Shown: positions 31,281 through 40,626, counted from the stretch's first letter. The stretch is DNA of 64,000 nt from Streptomyces spinosus (GCF_020400655.1 NZ_JAINRC010000025.1:1-64000), one strand, 5' to 3'. Translations and numbers: made by a program. Notes: generated by a model from the letters alone, not told the origin.

Positions 31281-31720
31281 AACTGATCACACCCTCGGTC
31301 GGTCCGCTCTCCCGGCCCGGAGGTACGGCCCGCGCACCCCCGCCAGAACCATCGTGCCACCAACACGCCCCCCTTATGCGGGTCCTGACGCAACGCCGGA
31401 CGGGCACACATGCGCGGGACGCCTCGCACAGGAATGCGACAGGCGACGCGGTCACGAAATCCACACGAATTCACGGGACTTCGTTTCAATAACCACGCAA
31501 CGCACCGGACGAGGAATCCACGTACGGGACACACAGGGCCGTATGCCCGAATTAGTCTGTATTAATCGGCACATCCGGGGCGAACGGACGACACCTGTGT
31601 GCCCATCATCACGCCCACCGAGATGGCAAGTTCGGCGAATTACGGGGTACCCGGGCGGGATAACCAGGAATGACAGTGCGGGTTTTACGGAATCCCACAG
31701 CCGACGCTAGGGTGCCTGAG
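31281..31720. other. Relatively AT-rich spacer of 440 bases
   Basis: No gene is visible. The stretch is lower in GC than the flanks and separates divergent genes, so it probably holds promoters for both. Near its right end, TAGGGT at 31708-31713 is a plausible -10, with the acyltransferase ATG at 31721 then nearly leaderless. Confidence 0.45.
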
Positions 31721-32896
31721 ATGTTCGACGCCGCAACGTCCCCCGGCCACAGCCGCAGGCCGCTCCCCCCGGCACAGCCGCCGGTGCGCGGGGTGCCCGA
31801 CCGGCACACCCCGACGAGCGCGCGGGAGCAGTCGCGGACCGACAGACCGGGCAGACAGCGCGACGCGTTCTTCGACAACGCCAAGTACCTGGCGATCGTG
31901 CTGGTGGCACTGGGGCACTCCTGGTCGGCGATCAAGACCGACAACCGGGTCCTCGAGGGCCTGTACAACGTCGTGTACACCTTCCACATGCCGGCGTTCA
32001 TCGTCATCTCCGGCTACTTCTCCCGCAGTTTCGACATGCGCCCGGACCGGCTGAAGCGGCTGGTCACCGGCATAGCCGTCCCGTACCTGCTGTTCCAGAT
32101 CGCCTATTCGCTGTTCCGGCGCTACGCGGGCCACGCCGACGACCCGATCAGTCTCGTCTCCCCCTACTACCTGACCTGGTTCCTGTGCGCGCTGTTCATC
32201 TGGCGCCTGACCACACCCCTGTGGAAGCTGGTCCGCAGGCCGCTGCCCCTCGCGCTGGGCATCGCCATGGTCGGCTCGGTCACCCCGGGCCTCGACGACA
32301 ACCTGGACCTCGGCCGGGTCCTGCAGTTCCTGCCCTGCTTCGTCCTCGGGCTGCTGCTGAAGCCCGAGCACTTCGCGCTGATACGCCGGCCCGCGGTGCG
32401 GGTGCTGTCCGTGCCGGTGTTCGCCGTGGCCCTGGCCGTCGGCTGGTGGTCCGTGCCGCGCGTGGACGGCGGATGGTTCTACCGGCAGAGCTCGGCGCAG
32501 GACATCGGTGCGCCCTGGTGGAGCGGGCCGCTGATGACGCTGGTCATGTTCGGCTGCGCGCTGCTGCTGACCGCCTGCTTCCTCGCCTGGGTGCCGGGCC
32601 GCCGCACGTGGTTCACCGCGCTCGGCGCGGGCACGCTGTACGGCTACCTGCTCCACGGCTTCGTGGTCAAGGGCACGCTCTACGCGGGCGGGTTCGACCT
32701 CGCCGAGCGGTACGGCGCCCTGGGCACGGTCGTCGTCACCCTCCTCGCGGCCGCCGCCGTCACGGTGCTGTGCACCAAGCCGGTGCAGCGCGTGTTCCGC
32801 TTCGCGATGGAGCCGAAGATGGAGTGGGCGTTCCGGGAGGACCCGGCCGAGGCGGCCCGCGAACGGCACAAGCAGCGGGAGACGGCCGGCGTCTAG
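31721..32896 (+). CDS. Acyltransferase 3-like integral membrane protein
   Basis: A 391-residue protein with a disordered Pro/Arg-rich N-terminus of about 50 residues and then roughly ten membrane helices. The acyltransferase-3 pattern is visible: FFDNAKYLAIVLVALGHSW (catalytic-type His), NVVYTFHMPAFIVISGYF, LTWFLCALFIWRL, and GAGTLYGYLLHGFVVKGTLY near the end. Members transfer acyl groups to sugars or wall polymers at the membrane; the substrate is unknown. The start at 31721 rather than in-frame ATG 31670 follows the putative -10 at 31708. Confidence 0.88.
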   Translation: MFDAATSPGHSRRPLPPAQPPVRGVPDRHTPTSAREQSRTDRPGRQRDAFFDNAKYLAIVLVALGHSWSAIKTDNRVLEGLYNVVYTFHMPAFIVISGYFSRSFDMRPDRLKRLVTGIAVPYLLFQIAYSLFRRYAGHADDPISLVSPYYLTWFLCALFIWRLTTPLWKLVRRPLPLALGIAMVGSVTPGLDDNLDLGRVLQFLPCFVLGLLLKPEHFALIRRPAVRVLSVPVFAVALAVGWWSVPRVDGGWFYRQSSAQDIGAPWWSGPLMTLVMFGCALLLTACFLAWVPGRRTWFTALGAGTLYGYLLHGFVVKGTLYAGGFDLAERYGALGTVVVTLLAAAAVTVLCTKPVQRVFRFAMEPKMEWAFREDPAEAARERHKQRETAGV

Positions 32897-32937
32897 CCGG
32901 TCCCGGTCCCCCTCCCCCTCTCCCTCGAGGACCTCGC

Positions 32938-33384
32938 TCAGGCTTCCAGGCCGAGAAGCGCGCGCGTCCTCGCGTACTTCTCGGCCAGCCGTTCGCGGGT
33001 CGGCTCGTCGAGCGCGGCGAGCCGCCGCGGGTCGGCGTTGTGCGCGAGGTCGGCCTCCTTCACCAGCAGCGCGCCCGGCGTGTCGAGGATGCGGCGCGTG
33101 TACGCCTCCAGCTCCTCGCCGGGACGCCTGGTGAGGGCGTCCACGATGGCCTTGGTGTGCGGGGTGAGGGGGGCGCGGGACAGCCACTCCCGGCTGAGCG
33201 CGTCGTCCTCGACGGAGTCGTGCAGCCAGGCCGCCGCGATCTGCTCCGGGTCACCGCCGCGGTCCCGCACTCCCCGGGCGACGGCCGCGAGGTGTTCGGT
33301 GTACGGCTGCCCCGCCTTGTCGGTCTGCCCCTCGTGGGCGGCCCGCGCGACGGCCTCGACCTCCGCGAGCGTGAGCTGGGTCAT
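32938..33384 (-). CDS. HD domain-containing phosphohydrolase-like protein
   Basis: A 148-residue protein beginning MTQLTLAEVEAVARAAHEGQ, with TDKAGQPYTEHLAAVA and the metal-binding HD pair in AAAWLHDSVEDDALS. This is the small (p)ppGpp-hydrolase-like/HD subfamily: H in AHEGQ, HD in WLHDSVEDD, and D in LVKEADLAHNADP. Substrate unproven. The frame is open upstream without family similarity; ATG 33384 fits the family start. It is followed by a convergent acyltransferase. Confidence 0.88.
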   Translation of the reverse strand: MTQLTLAEVEAVARAAHEGQTDKAGQPYTEHLAAVARGVRDRGGDPEQIAAAWLHDSVEDDALSREWLSRAPLTPHTKAIVDALTRRPGEELEAYTRRILDTPGALLVKEADLAHNADPRRLAALDEPTRERLAEKYARTRALLGLEA

Positions 33385-33451
33385 GGCTCCAGTGTCCCCC
33401 CGCCCCGCCTGCGGCGCCCGGTACGGAGAGCCGCGGCCCGGCGAGCGGGGG

Positions 33452-34624
33452 TCAGCGGCCGTTCGCCGTCGGCTGGCGGCAGATGAGGAGCAGGGCGCGG
33501 TCGTCGTTGACGTCCTTGGCGACCGCCTCGATGAGGTGCCAGGCCGCGCCGTGGAAACCGCCGGCCACGTAGCGGTCGGCCTCACCGGTCAGCCGGTCGA
33601 TGCCCTCCACGATGTCCCGGTCGGAGGTCTCCACCAGTCCGTCGGTGAACAGCATCAGGACGTCCCCGGGGCGCAGCGAGCCCTTCACGGGGTCGAACTG
33701 CGCCCCGTCGTACACGCCGAGCAGCGGGCCCTCGGCGGCCTTCTCCTCCCAGCGTCCGCTGCCCGCGCTGAGCTGGAGCCCCGGGGGGTGCCCGGCGGAG
33801 TACAGCTCGTAGTCGCCGGAGTCCAGGTCCAGGACCAGGTGGATGGAGGTGGCGAAGCCCTCCTCCCACTCCTGGCGCAGGAGGTAGCCGTTGGCGGCCG
33901 GGAGAAAGGCGTGCGGCGGGAGGGAGCCCAGCAGGCCACCGAAGGCCCCGGACAGCAGCAGGGCGCGCGAGCCCGCGTCCATGCCCTTGCCGGAGACGTC
34001 GGTGAGCACGACCTCCAGCGTCCGGCCGCCGTTCGTGCGGGCGGCGACGACGAAGTCACCGGAGAAGGACTGGCCGCCCGCCGGGCGCAGGGCCATCTCG
34101 TGGTGCCAGCCCTGCGGCAGCTTCGGCAGCTTGCTCTGCACCCGGATGCGCTCGCGCAGGTCGAACAGCATGGTGCCGCCGCGCCGCCAGGGCACGCCGA
34201 CCCGGCTGCGGAACTGCGCGGTCAGCAGCCCGAAGAAGCCGCAGGCGGCCACCACCAGGACCACGCCCGGGGTGACCCGGGAGGGGCCCTCGGTGTACGG
34301 GCCGAGGCGGACCGACTCCACGATCAGCGCGGTGGCCGCCGCCGCGTACAGACCGAGCAGGCTCGCCGGGCGCAGCAGCAGGCCGCCGGCGACGATCGGC
34401 AGCACCAGGGTGGCCGGGGAGCACCACACGGAGTCGAGGAGGGTCATGGTCGCGAGGACCGGGACCATCAGCAGCAGTCCGGCGAAGGCGATCCAGTCGG
34501 AGCCGTCCCCGCGGAAGTAGTCCACGGCACTTCTGCGCAGGCCGACGCGGGCCCGGTGCCACTGCATCTTCCACCGGGCCGTCAACGTCTCGGCCTTAGC
34601 GCGCCGCTGTCGTCCTGCTGCCAT
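33452..34624 (-). CDS. PP2C-type (SpoIIE-like) membrane serine/threonine phosphatase
   Basis: A 390-residue protein. Basic N-terminus, then about four membrane helices (IAFAGLLLMVPVLATMTLL to VTPGVVLVVAACGFFGLLTA), then a cytoplasmic phosphatase domain from about residue 165. Motifs: FSGDFVVAARTNGG, VVLTDVSGKGMDAGSRALLL, YELYSAGHPPGLQL, LRPGDVLMLFTDGLVETSDR and a final NDDRALLLICR. Such enzymes commonly dephosphorylate anti-anti-sigma factors; no partner is encoded nearby, though a damaged ATPase of the matching kind lies at 3121. Confidence 0.93.
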   Translation of the reverse strand: MAAGRQRRAKAETLTARWKMQWHRARVGLRRSAVDYFRGDGSDWIAFAGLLLMVPVLATMTLLDSVWCSPATLVLPIVAGGLLLRPASLLGLYAAAATALIVESVRLGPYTEGPSRVTPGVVLVVAACGFFGLLTAQFRSRVGVPWRRGGTMLFDLRERIRVQSKLPKLPQGWHHEMALRPAGGQSFSGDFVVAARTNGGRTLEVVLTDVSGKGMDAGSRALLLSGAFGGLLGSLPPHAFLPAANGYLLRQEWEEGFATSIHLVLDLDSGDYELYSAGHPPGLQLSAGSGRWEEKAAEGPLLGVYDGAQFDPVKGSLRPGDVLMLFTDGLVETSDRDIVEGIDRLTGEADRYVAGGFHGAAWHLIEAVAKDVNDDRALLLICRQPTANGR

Positions 34625-34784
34625 CAGTTCGCGACCCTATCCAGCGGACCGGCTGCTTGGCACGGGAGGTCCCACTTGTCCCCCTGTGGGATTCCGCTTG
34701 GCTGCCCGTCGGCCGGGTTCCGGCGGGCCGCTGCGGGGTCGAAAATCACTGGCTCGCCCCCCTTCGCCCTGATAGGCATGGCGC

Positions 34785-36026
34785 ATGGGGACTGAGAGCG
34801 GGACCGAGTTGAAGACGCTGCGCCCGGAGGAGTTCGACCGGTGGTGGGACCACCTGGTCCGCGCCTTCGGCGGCGGGCCGATGTCCGCCGAGGAACGGGA
34901 ACTGGACAAGTCGCTCACCGAGTTCGACCGTTCCCTGGCCGCCTGGGACGGTGACGCGCTCGTCGGCACGTCCGGGGCGTTCAGCTTCCGGATGGCCGTG
35001 CCGGGCGGGGCGGTGGTGCCCACCGCGGGCGTGACCATGGTCAGTGTGGCCGCGACGCACCGACGGCGCGGGGTGCTGACGTCGATGATGCGCCGGCTGC
35101 TGGACGACGCGCGCGCCAAGGGCGAGCCGCTGGCGGCGCTGTTCGCCTCCGAGCCCGCGATCTACGGCCGTTTCGGCTTCGGCGCGGCGACCTGCCAGCT
35201 CATCGCCGAGATCGACACCGGCCGGGTGACCCTGGAGGTGCCCGAGGGCACCGACGCGGTGCGCGTGCGCTACGCGGCGCCCGCCGACGTCCTGGCGGAG
35301 TGCGAGGCGGTGTACGCGGCCCTGGTGCCCCGGCGCCCGGGCATGCTGGCGCGGCAGCCCGGCTGGGAGCGGGTGGCGCTGCTCGACCCGGAGAGCGAGC
35401 GGGAGGGCGCTTCGGTGCTGCAGTGCGTGGTCGCCGAACGGGACGGCGAGGTCACCGGGTACGCGCGCTTCCGCACGAAGATGGGCTGGGGGCGGAGCGG
35501 TCACGACGGCACGGTGACGCTGGAGGACCTGGCCGCGCTCGATCCGGCGAGCGAGGCGGCGCTGTGGCGTTTCCTGTTCGGCATCGATCTGATGACGACG
35601 CTGAAGATGCGGGGACGGCCGGTCGACGACGCCTGGCAGTACCTGGTCTCCGACCTGCGCCGCTGCCTGCCGTCGACACGGGACGCCGGGTACGTCCGGC
35701 TGGTGGACGTGGGGGCGGCCCTGTCGGCCCGTACGTATCTGACGCCCGTCGACGTCGTCTTCGAGGTCGAGGACGCCTTCTGCCCCTGGAACGCGGGGCG
35801 TTGGCGGCTGACCGGCGACCCGAAGGGCGCGTCCTGCGAGCGGACGGCGGACGCGGCCGATCTCGCCTTGTCCGCGCGGGCGCTGGGCGCGGCGTACCTG
35901 GGCGGGGCGAGCCTGCTGTCGCTGGCGGCGGCCGGGCGGGTGCGGGAGCTGCGGCCGGGGGCGCTGACGGAGGCTTCGGTGGCGTTCGGCGCACCGGTGG
36001 CCCCGTGGCTCCCCCACGGGTTCTAG
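34785..36026 (+). CDS. Eis-family GNAT N-acetyltransferase
   Basis: A 413-residue protein. The N-terminal GNAT domain includes the acetyl-CoA loop VAATHRRRGVLTSMMRRLLD (the Q/RxxGxG-type signature) and EPAIYGRFGFGAATCQL. A second GNAT-like region and a C-terminal SCP2-like domain (AFCPWNAGRWRLTGDPKGA, LGAAYLGGASLLSLA) follow. Eis enzymes acetylate amines such as aminoglycosides; the family also has unknown native substrates. It stands alone, divergent from the phosphatase. Confidence 0.93.
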   Translation: MGTESGTELKTLRPEEFDRWWDHLVRAFGGGPMSAEERELDKSLTEFDRSLAAWDGDALVGTSGAFSFRMAVPGGAVVPTAGVTMVSVAATHRRRGVLTSMMRRLLDDARAKGEPLAALFASEPAIYGRFGFGAATCQLIAEIDTGRVTLEVPEGTDAVRVRYAAPADVLAECEAVYAALVPRRPGMLARQPGWERVALLDPESEREGASVLQCVVAERDGEVTGYARFRTKMGWGRSGHDGTVTLEDLAALDPASEAALWRFLFGIDLMTTLKMRGRPVDDAWQYLVSDLRRCLPSTRDAGYVRLVDVGAALSARTYLTPVDVVFEVEDAFCPWNAGRWRLTGDPKGASCERTADAADLALSARALGAAYLGGASLLSLAAAGRVRELRPGALTEASVAFGAPVAPWLPHGF

Positions 36027-36092
36027 CGTCTTTCGTCCGGATCCGGCGTGATCCGGACGAGAGGTCCCGGGCCGGCGCTCCCGGTGGGCCGG

Positions 36093-36902
36093 TCAGCGTG
36101 TCTGGCAGGTCGGGCACCAGAAGAGGTTGCGGGCGGCGAGGCCGGCGGTGCGGACCTCGTCACCGCAGACGTGGCAGGGCAGGTTCGCCCGGCGGTAGAC
36201 GTACACCTCGCCGCCGTGGTCGTCGACGCGGGGCGCTCGGCCCATGGCCTTGGGGGTGTGCTCCGGGCGGACGGTGTCGATGCGGTTGTCGCGGACGCCC
36301 TCCCGCATCAGCGCGACCAGGTCGGCCCAGATCGCGTCCCACTCGGCCGGGGTGATGTCCCGGCCCGCGCGGTAGGGGTCGATGCCGTGCCGGAACAGCA
36401 CCTCGGCGCGGTAGACGTTGCCGACGCCGGCCACGATCTTCTGGTCCATGAGCAGCGCGGCGATCGTCGTACGGCTGCGGGAGATCCGGCGGTGGGCCTC
36501 GGCCGGGTCGGCGTCCGCGCGCAGCGGGTCGGGGCCGAGCCGGTCGTGGACCGCCCGCTTCTCGGCGTCCGTGATCAGGGCGCAGGTGGTGGGGCCGCGC
36601 AGATCGACGTACGAGGTGTCGTCGGCGAGCCGGAGCCGGACGGTGTCGGCCGGCGGGGGCGCCGGGGCGTCCCCGAAGCCGACCTTGCCGAAGAGACCGA
36701 GGTGGATGTGGACCCAGTCGCCGTCCCGGAAGCCCAGGAAGAGGTGCTTGCCGTGGGCTTCCGTGGCGGTCAGCTCGCTGCCGTCCAGGAGGGCGGCGGC
36801 GTCGGAGAACTTGCCCTGGGGGCTGGTGACGCGGACGGCCCGTCCCGAGAAGCGCTCGGCGTAGTCCCGGGCCAGCCGGTGGATCGTGTGCCCCTCTGGC
36901 AC
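36093..36902 (-). CDS. Fpg/Nei family DNA glycosylase
   Basis: A 269-residue protein. It starts GTG 36902 in PEGHTIHRLA, so after Met removal Pro2 is the catalytic nucleophile and Glu3 follows, as in Nei. The helix-two-turn-helix segment (DQKIVAGVGNVYRAEVLFRHGI) and the zinc finger (PCHVCGDEVRTAG ... FWCPTCQTR) complete the family. It excises oxidised bases with AP-lyase activity. The PEGHTIHR start is typical of actinobacterial Nei2-type enzymes. It lies just downstream of rpiB on the same strand. Confidence 0.95.
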   Translation of the reverse strand: MPEGHTIHRLARDYAERFSGRAVRVTSPQGKFSDAAALLDGSELTATEAHGKHLFLGFRDGDWVHIHLGLFGKVGFGDAPAPPPADTVRLRLADDTSYVDLRGPTTCALITDAEKRAVHDRLGPDPLRADADPAEAHRRISRSRTTIAALLMDQKIVAGVGNVYRAEVLFRHGIDPYRAGRDITPAEWDAIWADLVALMREGVRDNRIDTVRPEHTPKAMGRAPRVDDHGGEVYVYRRANLPCHVCGDEVRTAGLAARNLFWCPTCQTR

Positions 36903-36933
36903 GGGTCCCTGTTCCTTCCGCCCCCTGGGGGGC

Positions 36934-37422
36934 TCAGTCCTGCTGCGGGTGGTGGGCCGGGATCGGCGGGAGGTCGCCCGTGGTCTCGTACGCCGACAGC
37001 ATGTCGATGCGACGGACGTGACGCTCGTCACCGGAGAACGGGGTGTTGAGGAAGACCTCGACGAACTTGGTCGCCTCCTCCGTGCTGTGCATGCGCGCAC
37101 CCACGGCCACCACGTTGGCGTTGTTGTGCTGCCGGCCGAGCGTCGCCGTCTCCTCGCTCCAGGCCAGCGCCGCGCGCACGCCCTTCACCTTGTTCGCGGC
37201 GATCTGCTCGCCGTTGCCGGAGCCGCCGATGACGATGCCGAGGGCGTCCGGGTCCGCGGCCGTCCGCGCCGCGGCACGGAGGCAGAAGGGCGGGTAGTCG
37301 TCCTGGGCGTCGTAGATGTGCGGCCCGCAGTCGACGGGCTCGTGGCCGGCGGCCTTCAGCCACTCGACGAGGTGGTTCTTGAGTTCGTAGCCCGCATGGT
37401 CGGAGCCGAGATACACGCGCAT
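36934..37422 (-). CDS. rpiB: Ribose-5-phosphate isomerase B
   Basis: A 162-residue protein starting MRVYLGSDHAGYELKNHLV, with HEPVDCGPHIYDAQDDYP and GIVIGGSGNGEQIAANKVKG, the RpiB/LacAB pattern, and the RQHNNANVVAVGARM segment. It interconverts ribose-5-phosphate and ribulose-5-phosphate. ATG 37422 is the family start; upstream codons are non-homologous. It lies 31 bases before the glycosylase start. Confidence 0.96.
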   Translation of the reverse strand: MRVYLGSDHAGYELKNHLVEWLKAAGHEPVDCGPHIYDAQDDYPPFCLRAAARTAADPDALGIVIGGSGNGEQIAANKVKGVRAALAWSEETATLGRQHNNANVVAVGARMHSTEEATKFVEVFLNTPFSGDERHVRRIDMLSAYETTGDLPPIPAHHPQQD

Positions 37423-37636
37423 GCCACGAGTGTGACACGCCCGTATCGGGGCAGCAGCCCCAGGGTGTCGCCGGGCATCCGGGGCGGCGAATGTGAGGCA
37501 GACCATAGATCCTCAAGGGAACCTCAAGTAACGATACGGATTCAGAGGTTCCCGAATTCGTTCACCTCGGATTCACTGGACCGACTCGTACACCGCTCGT
37601 ACGGGCAGCTCTACCTGGCGCAAAGGAAATCCGTCC

Positions 37637-39055
37637 ATGACCCCTGGTTCGGGCCTCCAAGCAGGACTCAAAAACCGCCACCTTTCGATGATCGCGATCG
37701 GCGGCGTCATCGGAGCCGGCCTTTTCGTCGGTTCCAAAGCCGGTATCGCCACCGCGGGACCCGGCATCCTCCTGTCGTACGCCCTCGTGGGCACGCTCGT
37801 CGTACTCGTGATGCGCATGCTCGGCGAGATGTCCGCCGCCAATCCCACCTCCGGTTCGTTCTCCGCGCACGCCGACCGCGCGCTGGGCCGCTGGGCCGGG
37901 TTCTCCATCGGCTGGCTCTACTGGTTCTTCTGGGTCGTCGTGCTCGCCGTCGAGGCGACCGCCGGCGCCCAGATCCTCGAAGGCTGGGTTCCGGCCGTCC
38001 CGCAGTGGGGCTGGGCGCTCATCGTCATGACCGTGCTGACCGCGACCAACCTGGTCTCCGTCGGCTCCTACGGCGAGTTCGAGTTCTGGTTCGCCGGCAT
38101 CAAGGTCGTGGCGATCGGCGCGTTCATCGTCGTCGGCCTGCTGGCCATCCTCGGCGTCCTTCCGGGCGTGCACGCCGACCAGGCGAGCTTCGGCAACCTG
38201 ACCTCGCACGGCGGGTTCCTGCCGCACGGTCCGGGCTCGATCCTCACCGGTGTGCTGCTGGTCGTCTTCTCCTTCATGGGCAGCGAGATCGCCACGCTGG
38301 CGGCCGGCGAGTCCGAGGACCCGCAGCGCGCGGTCACCAAGTCCACCAACAGCATCATCTGGCGGATCGGCGTCTTCTACCTGGGCTCGATCCTGATCGT
38401 GGTCTCGCTGCTGCCGTGGAACGACGCGTCCATCGCGAAGGACGGCTCCTACGTCGCCGCGCTGAACTCGCTGGGCATCGCGCACGCCGGTCAGATCATG
38501 AACTTCATCGTGCTGACCTCGGTGCTGTCCTGTCTGAACTCCGGCCTGTACACGGCCTCCCGCATGGCCTTCTCGCTCGGCCAGCGGGGCGACGCGCCGA
38601 AGGCGTTCGCGCGGGTCAACAGCCGCGGCGTGCCGATGGCGGCGATCCTCGCGTCCGTGGTGTTCGGCTTCGTCGCCGTCTTCTTCAACTACCTGTCCCC
38701 GGACAAGATCTTCCTCTTCCTCGTCAACTCCTCCGGAGCGGTGGCCCTGTTCGTGTGGCTGGTCATCTGCTTCTCCCAGCTGCGGATGCGGAAGATCATC
38801 CAGCGCGAGGCGCCGGAGAAGCTGGTCGTGCGGATGTGGCTGTACCCGTACCTGACCTGGGCGACGGCCGCGCTGATCGTGTTCGTCCTCGGCTACATGC
38901 TGACCGACACGAAGCACGACGGCCGCGAGACGGTGCTGCTGTCGCTGCTGGTCGCGGCGGTCGTGCTGGTGATCGCCGTGGTGAAGGAGCGCATCCGGGC
39001 CGGCCGCCCGGCCCCCGCCGCCGAGGCCCCGGCCGACAAGGTGTCCGTCGGCTGA
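37637..39055 (+). CDS. Amino acid permease (APC superfamily, GabP/AroP-like)
   Basis: A 472-residue transporter with 12 predicted helices. The APC signature is at the start: LKNRHLSMIAIGGVIGAGLF and VGSKAGIATAGPGILLSYAL, then MRMLGEMSAANPTSGSFSAH and FSFMGSEIATLAAGESEDP. It probably imports amino acids or GABA by proton symport. It is a close paralogue of the permease at 46987. A hairpin terminator follows at 39078. Confidence 0.95.
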   Translation: MTPGSGLQAGLKNRHLSMIAIGGVIGAGLFVGSKAGIATAGPGILLSYALVGTLVVLVMRMLGEMSAANPTSGSFSAHADRALGRWAGFSIGWLYWFFWVVVLAVEATAGAQILEGWVPAVPQWGWALIVMTVLTATNLVSVGSYGEFEFWFAGIKVVAIGAFIVVGLLAILGVLPGVHADQASFGNLTSHGGFLPHGPGSILTGVLLVVFSFMGSEIATLAAGESEDPQRAVTKSTNSIIWRIGVFYLGSILIVVSLLPWNDASIAKDGSYVAALNSLGIAHAGQIMNFIVLTSVLSCLNSGLYTASRMAFSLGQRGDAPKAFARVNSRGVPMAAILASVVFGFVAVFFNYLSPDKIFLFLVNSSGAVALFVWLVICFSQLRMRKIIQREAPEKLVVRMWLYPYLTWATAALIVFVLGYMLTDTKHDGRETVLLSLLVAAVVLVIAVVKERIRAGRPAPAAEAPADKVSVG

Positions 39056-39077
39056 TCCGGCCCGCACGGCCGCACCA

Positions 39078-39122
39078 CATGGCCGCACGACCTGACGGAG
39101 GCTGTCAGGCCGTGCGGCCATG
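39078..39122 (+). terminator. Permease terminator
   Basis: A 19-base inverted repeat with a single G-T position (39078-39096 with 39104-39122) and a 7-base loop, 22 bases after the permease stop. Confidence 0.8.
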
Positions 39123-39540
39123 CCGCGTTCCGTGACGCACACGGACGCCTGGGCGGCGGGCTCGGCTTCCTGGCCCGGGGGTCCGGGTACGCGGCCGGCC
39201 ACGCGCGGTCGCCGGAGCTCGTCACCGCCGACGGCACGCTCCGCCGGGCCAGCCCGCGGACCGACCCTGACCTGCACCGGACGCTGCTCGGACGCGCCCG
39301 AGCCGGACGCCGAGCGGGCCGGGGCGGCCGCGGACCTGGTGGGTGTGGGTCGGCGCCGGACGCGGTGCCCACCGGGAGGGGCGGTTCCTGGTGCGGGTGC
39401 CGGCCGTCGGGGGACCGTCAGCGGGCGCGGGCCGTGCCGGACCGGGTGAGCGCGCCGCCGGCCGACGGCACGCCCGGCCGGTCGCTCGACTTGGCCTTCG
39501 GCGCGGGCGACCGGATCGCGGGGGTGTACGGCGCCGGGAC
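39123..39540 (+). pseudogene. Remnant of an FAD-binding oxidoreductase, frame-broken
   Basis: Between the permease terminator and bioY, one frame reads LGGGLGFLARGSGYAAGHAR then SPELVTADGTLRRAS and DPDLHRTLLG. This resembles the FAD-binding PCMH pattern (LGGGLGxLxRxxGLAADxV...ELVTADG...NPDLxWAxRG). Upstream and downstream coding is missing or in other frames, and no start codon with a ribosome binding site is present. It is read as a decayed fragment; the identity rests on motif resemblance only. The rest of the stretch holds no gene. Confidence 0.4.
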
Positions 39541-39595
39541 GCGGAAGAGGCCCGCCCGGTGAAGGAGACCTTCGACCCGGGCGGGCCTCTTCCGC
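39541..39595 (-). terminator. bioY terminator
   Basis: A 19-bp perfect stem GCGGAAGAGGCCCGCCCGG / CCGGGCGGGCCTCTTCCGC around a 17-base loop, 14 bases beyond the bioY stop. Confidence 0.85.
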
Positions 39596-39608
39596 AGGAA
39601 TCGCGGCG

Positions 39609-40190
39609 TCAGCGCTTGCCGGCCAGCTTCCAGGCGGTGGGCAGCACGCCCATCGCCAGGGCGGCCTTGAGGGCGTCACCGATCAGGAACGGGGTGAGGC
39701 CGGCCGCGACGGCCTGGGACGCGGACAGGTGGGCGGCCAGGGCCAGGTAGGGGACGCCGACCGCGTAGACGACGGCCTCGCCGAGGATCATCGTGCCGGC
39801 CATGCGCAGCGCGGAGCGGTCGGCGCCGCGGCGGGCCAGGGCGCCGACTAGCGCGGAGGCGAGCAGCATGCCGAGCACGTAGCCGAAGGAGACCATGCCC
39901 GCGCCGGAGGTGCCCTGCGCGAACCACGGCACGCCCGCCACACCGGCGACCGCGTACAGCGCGAGGGAGAGGAAGCCGCGGCGGGCCCCGAGCGTGGTGC
40001 CGACGAGCAGCGCGGCGAAGGTCTGGCCGGTCACCGGCACCGGGGAGCCGGGCACCGGCACGGACAGCTGGGCCGCGAGACCGGTGAGCACCGCGCCGCC
40101 GACGACGAGGGCGACGTCACGGACGCGGGACGCGGGCAGCAGGTCGGCGAGGACGGCGCCGGGGCGGGCGGTGGCGGTGGCGGTGCTCAT
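39609..40190 (-). CDS. bioY: Biotin transporter substrate component BioY
   Basis: A 193-residue membrane protein with about six helices. The BioY signature is visible in LSVPVPGSPVPVTGQTFAAL, LGARRGFLSLALYAVAGVAG and GTSGAGMVSFGYVLGMLLAS. It binds biotin as the S component of an ECF transporter; no BioM/BioN energy genes are adjacent, so it would use a shared module or act alone. ATG 40190. Confidence 0.95.
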   Translation of the reverse strand: MSTATATARPGAVLADLLPASRVRDVALVVGGAVLTGLAAQLSVPVPGSPVPVTGQTFAALLVGTTLGARRGFLSLALYAVAGVAGVPWFAQGTSGAGMVSFGYVLGMLLASALVGALARRGADRSALRMAGTMILGEAVVYAVGVPYLALAAHLSASQAVAAGLTPFLIGDALKAALAMGVLPTAWKLAGKR

Positions 40191-40463
40191 GGGGACTCCG
40201 CGGGTGACGGGGACATGCTGGGACAGGGTGACGCTATCCGAGCGGGCCGCGGCCGATCACCGTCAGCGCCCGACAAAGGGCGGAACGAGAGCTTCGTGGG
40301 CTCCGGACAAAGAGTGCCGGCTACACCGGCCGGGGCGTGACCCTGATCACGGAGGCAGGGACGTTTCGCTCACGTGAAGCCCGTGATGACGAAACTGTGC
40401 GGTCTCACCAAACGGATGCCGGTCGTCTGGCCGGAGTCCTTCTCCCTGCCCTACCCTGCAGCC

Positions 40464-40550
40464 ATGGTTGCCCAGGCCCGCTACCTCACCTCGCGTCGCT
40501 ATGTCGACCTGCGACGCCAGGGCACGGCCACCTGTCGCCGTCCGGGATAG
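40464..40550 (+). CDS. Cysteine-type leader peptide
   Basis: A 28-codon ORF, MVAQARYLTSRRYVDLRRQG then TATCRRPG. It matches the short actinobacterial leader peptides of the pattern SRRxVDLxR...CR found upstream of sulfur and cysteine genes, whose terminal Cys-Arg codons are thought to sense cysteinyl-tRNA supply. TACCCT (40453-40458) could be the -10 of a leaderless transcript starting at the ATG. It precedes the ROK regulator by 76 bases and thereby the sulfonate gene cluster. Between bioY and this ORF (40191-40463) I see no other gene. Confidence 0.75.
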   Translation: MVAQARYLTSRRYVDLRRQGTATCRRPG

Positions 40551-40612
40551 GGGCGGGCCGTCCGGCACGCCTCACCCCCTCCGAGCCTCCGAGACGTGTC
40601 GGCCCCGCTCCC

Positions 40613-40625
40613 GAGGACGGTCCTC
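40613..40625 (+). promoter_or_regulatory. Hairpin masking the ROK gene's ribosome binding site
   Basis: GAGGA-CGG-TCCTC forms a small stem in which GAGGA, the likely Shine-Dalgarno nine bases before ATG 40627, pairs with TCCTC. It lies between the leader peptide and the regulator, so translation of the leader could affect it. Structure inferred, not tested. Confidence 0.4.
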
Positions 40626-40626
40626 C

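Noticed and set aside
37562..39679. Minus-strand frame of 705 codons
   Set aside because: Shadow of the amino acid permease; composed of Asp/His/Arg-rich stretches typical of antisense high-GC DNA.
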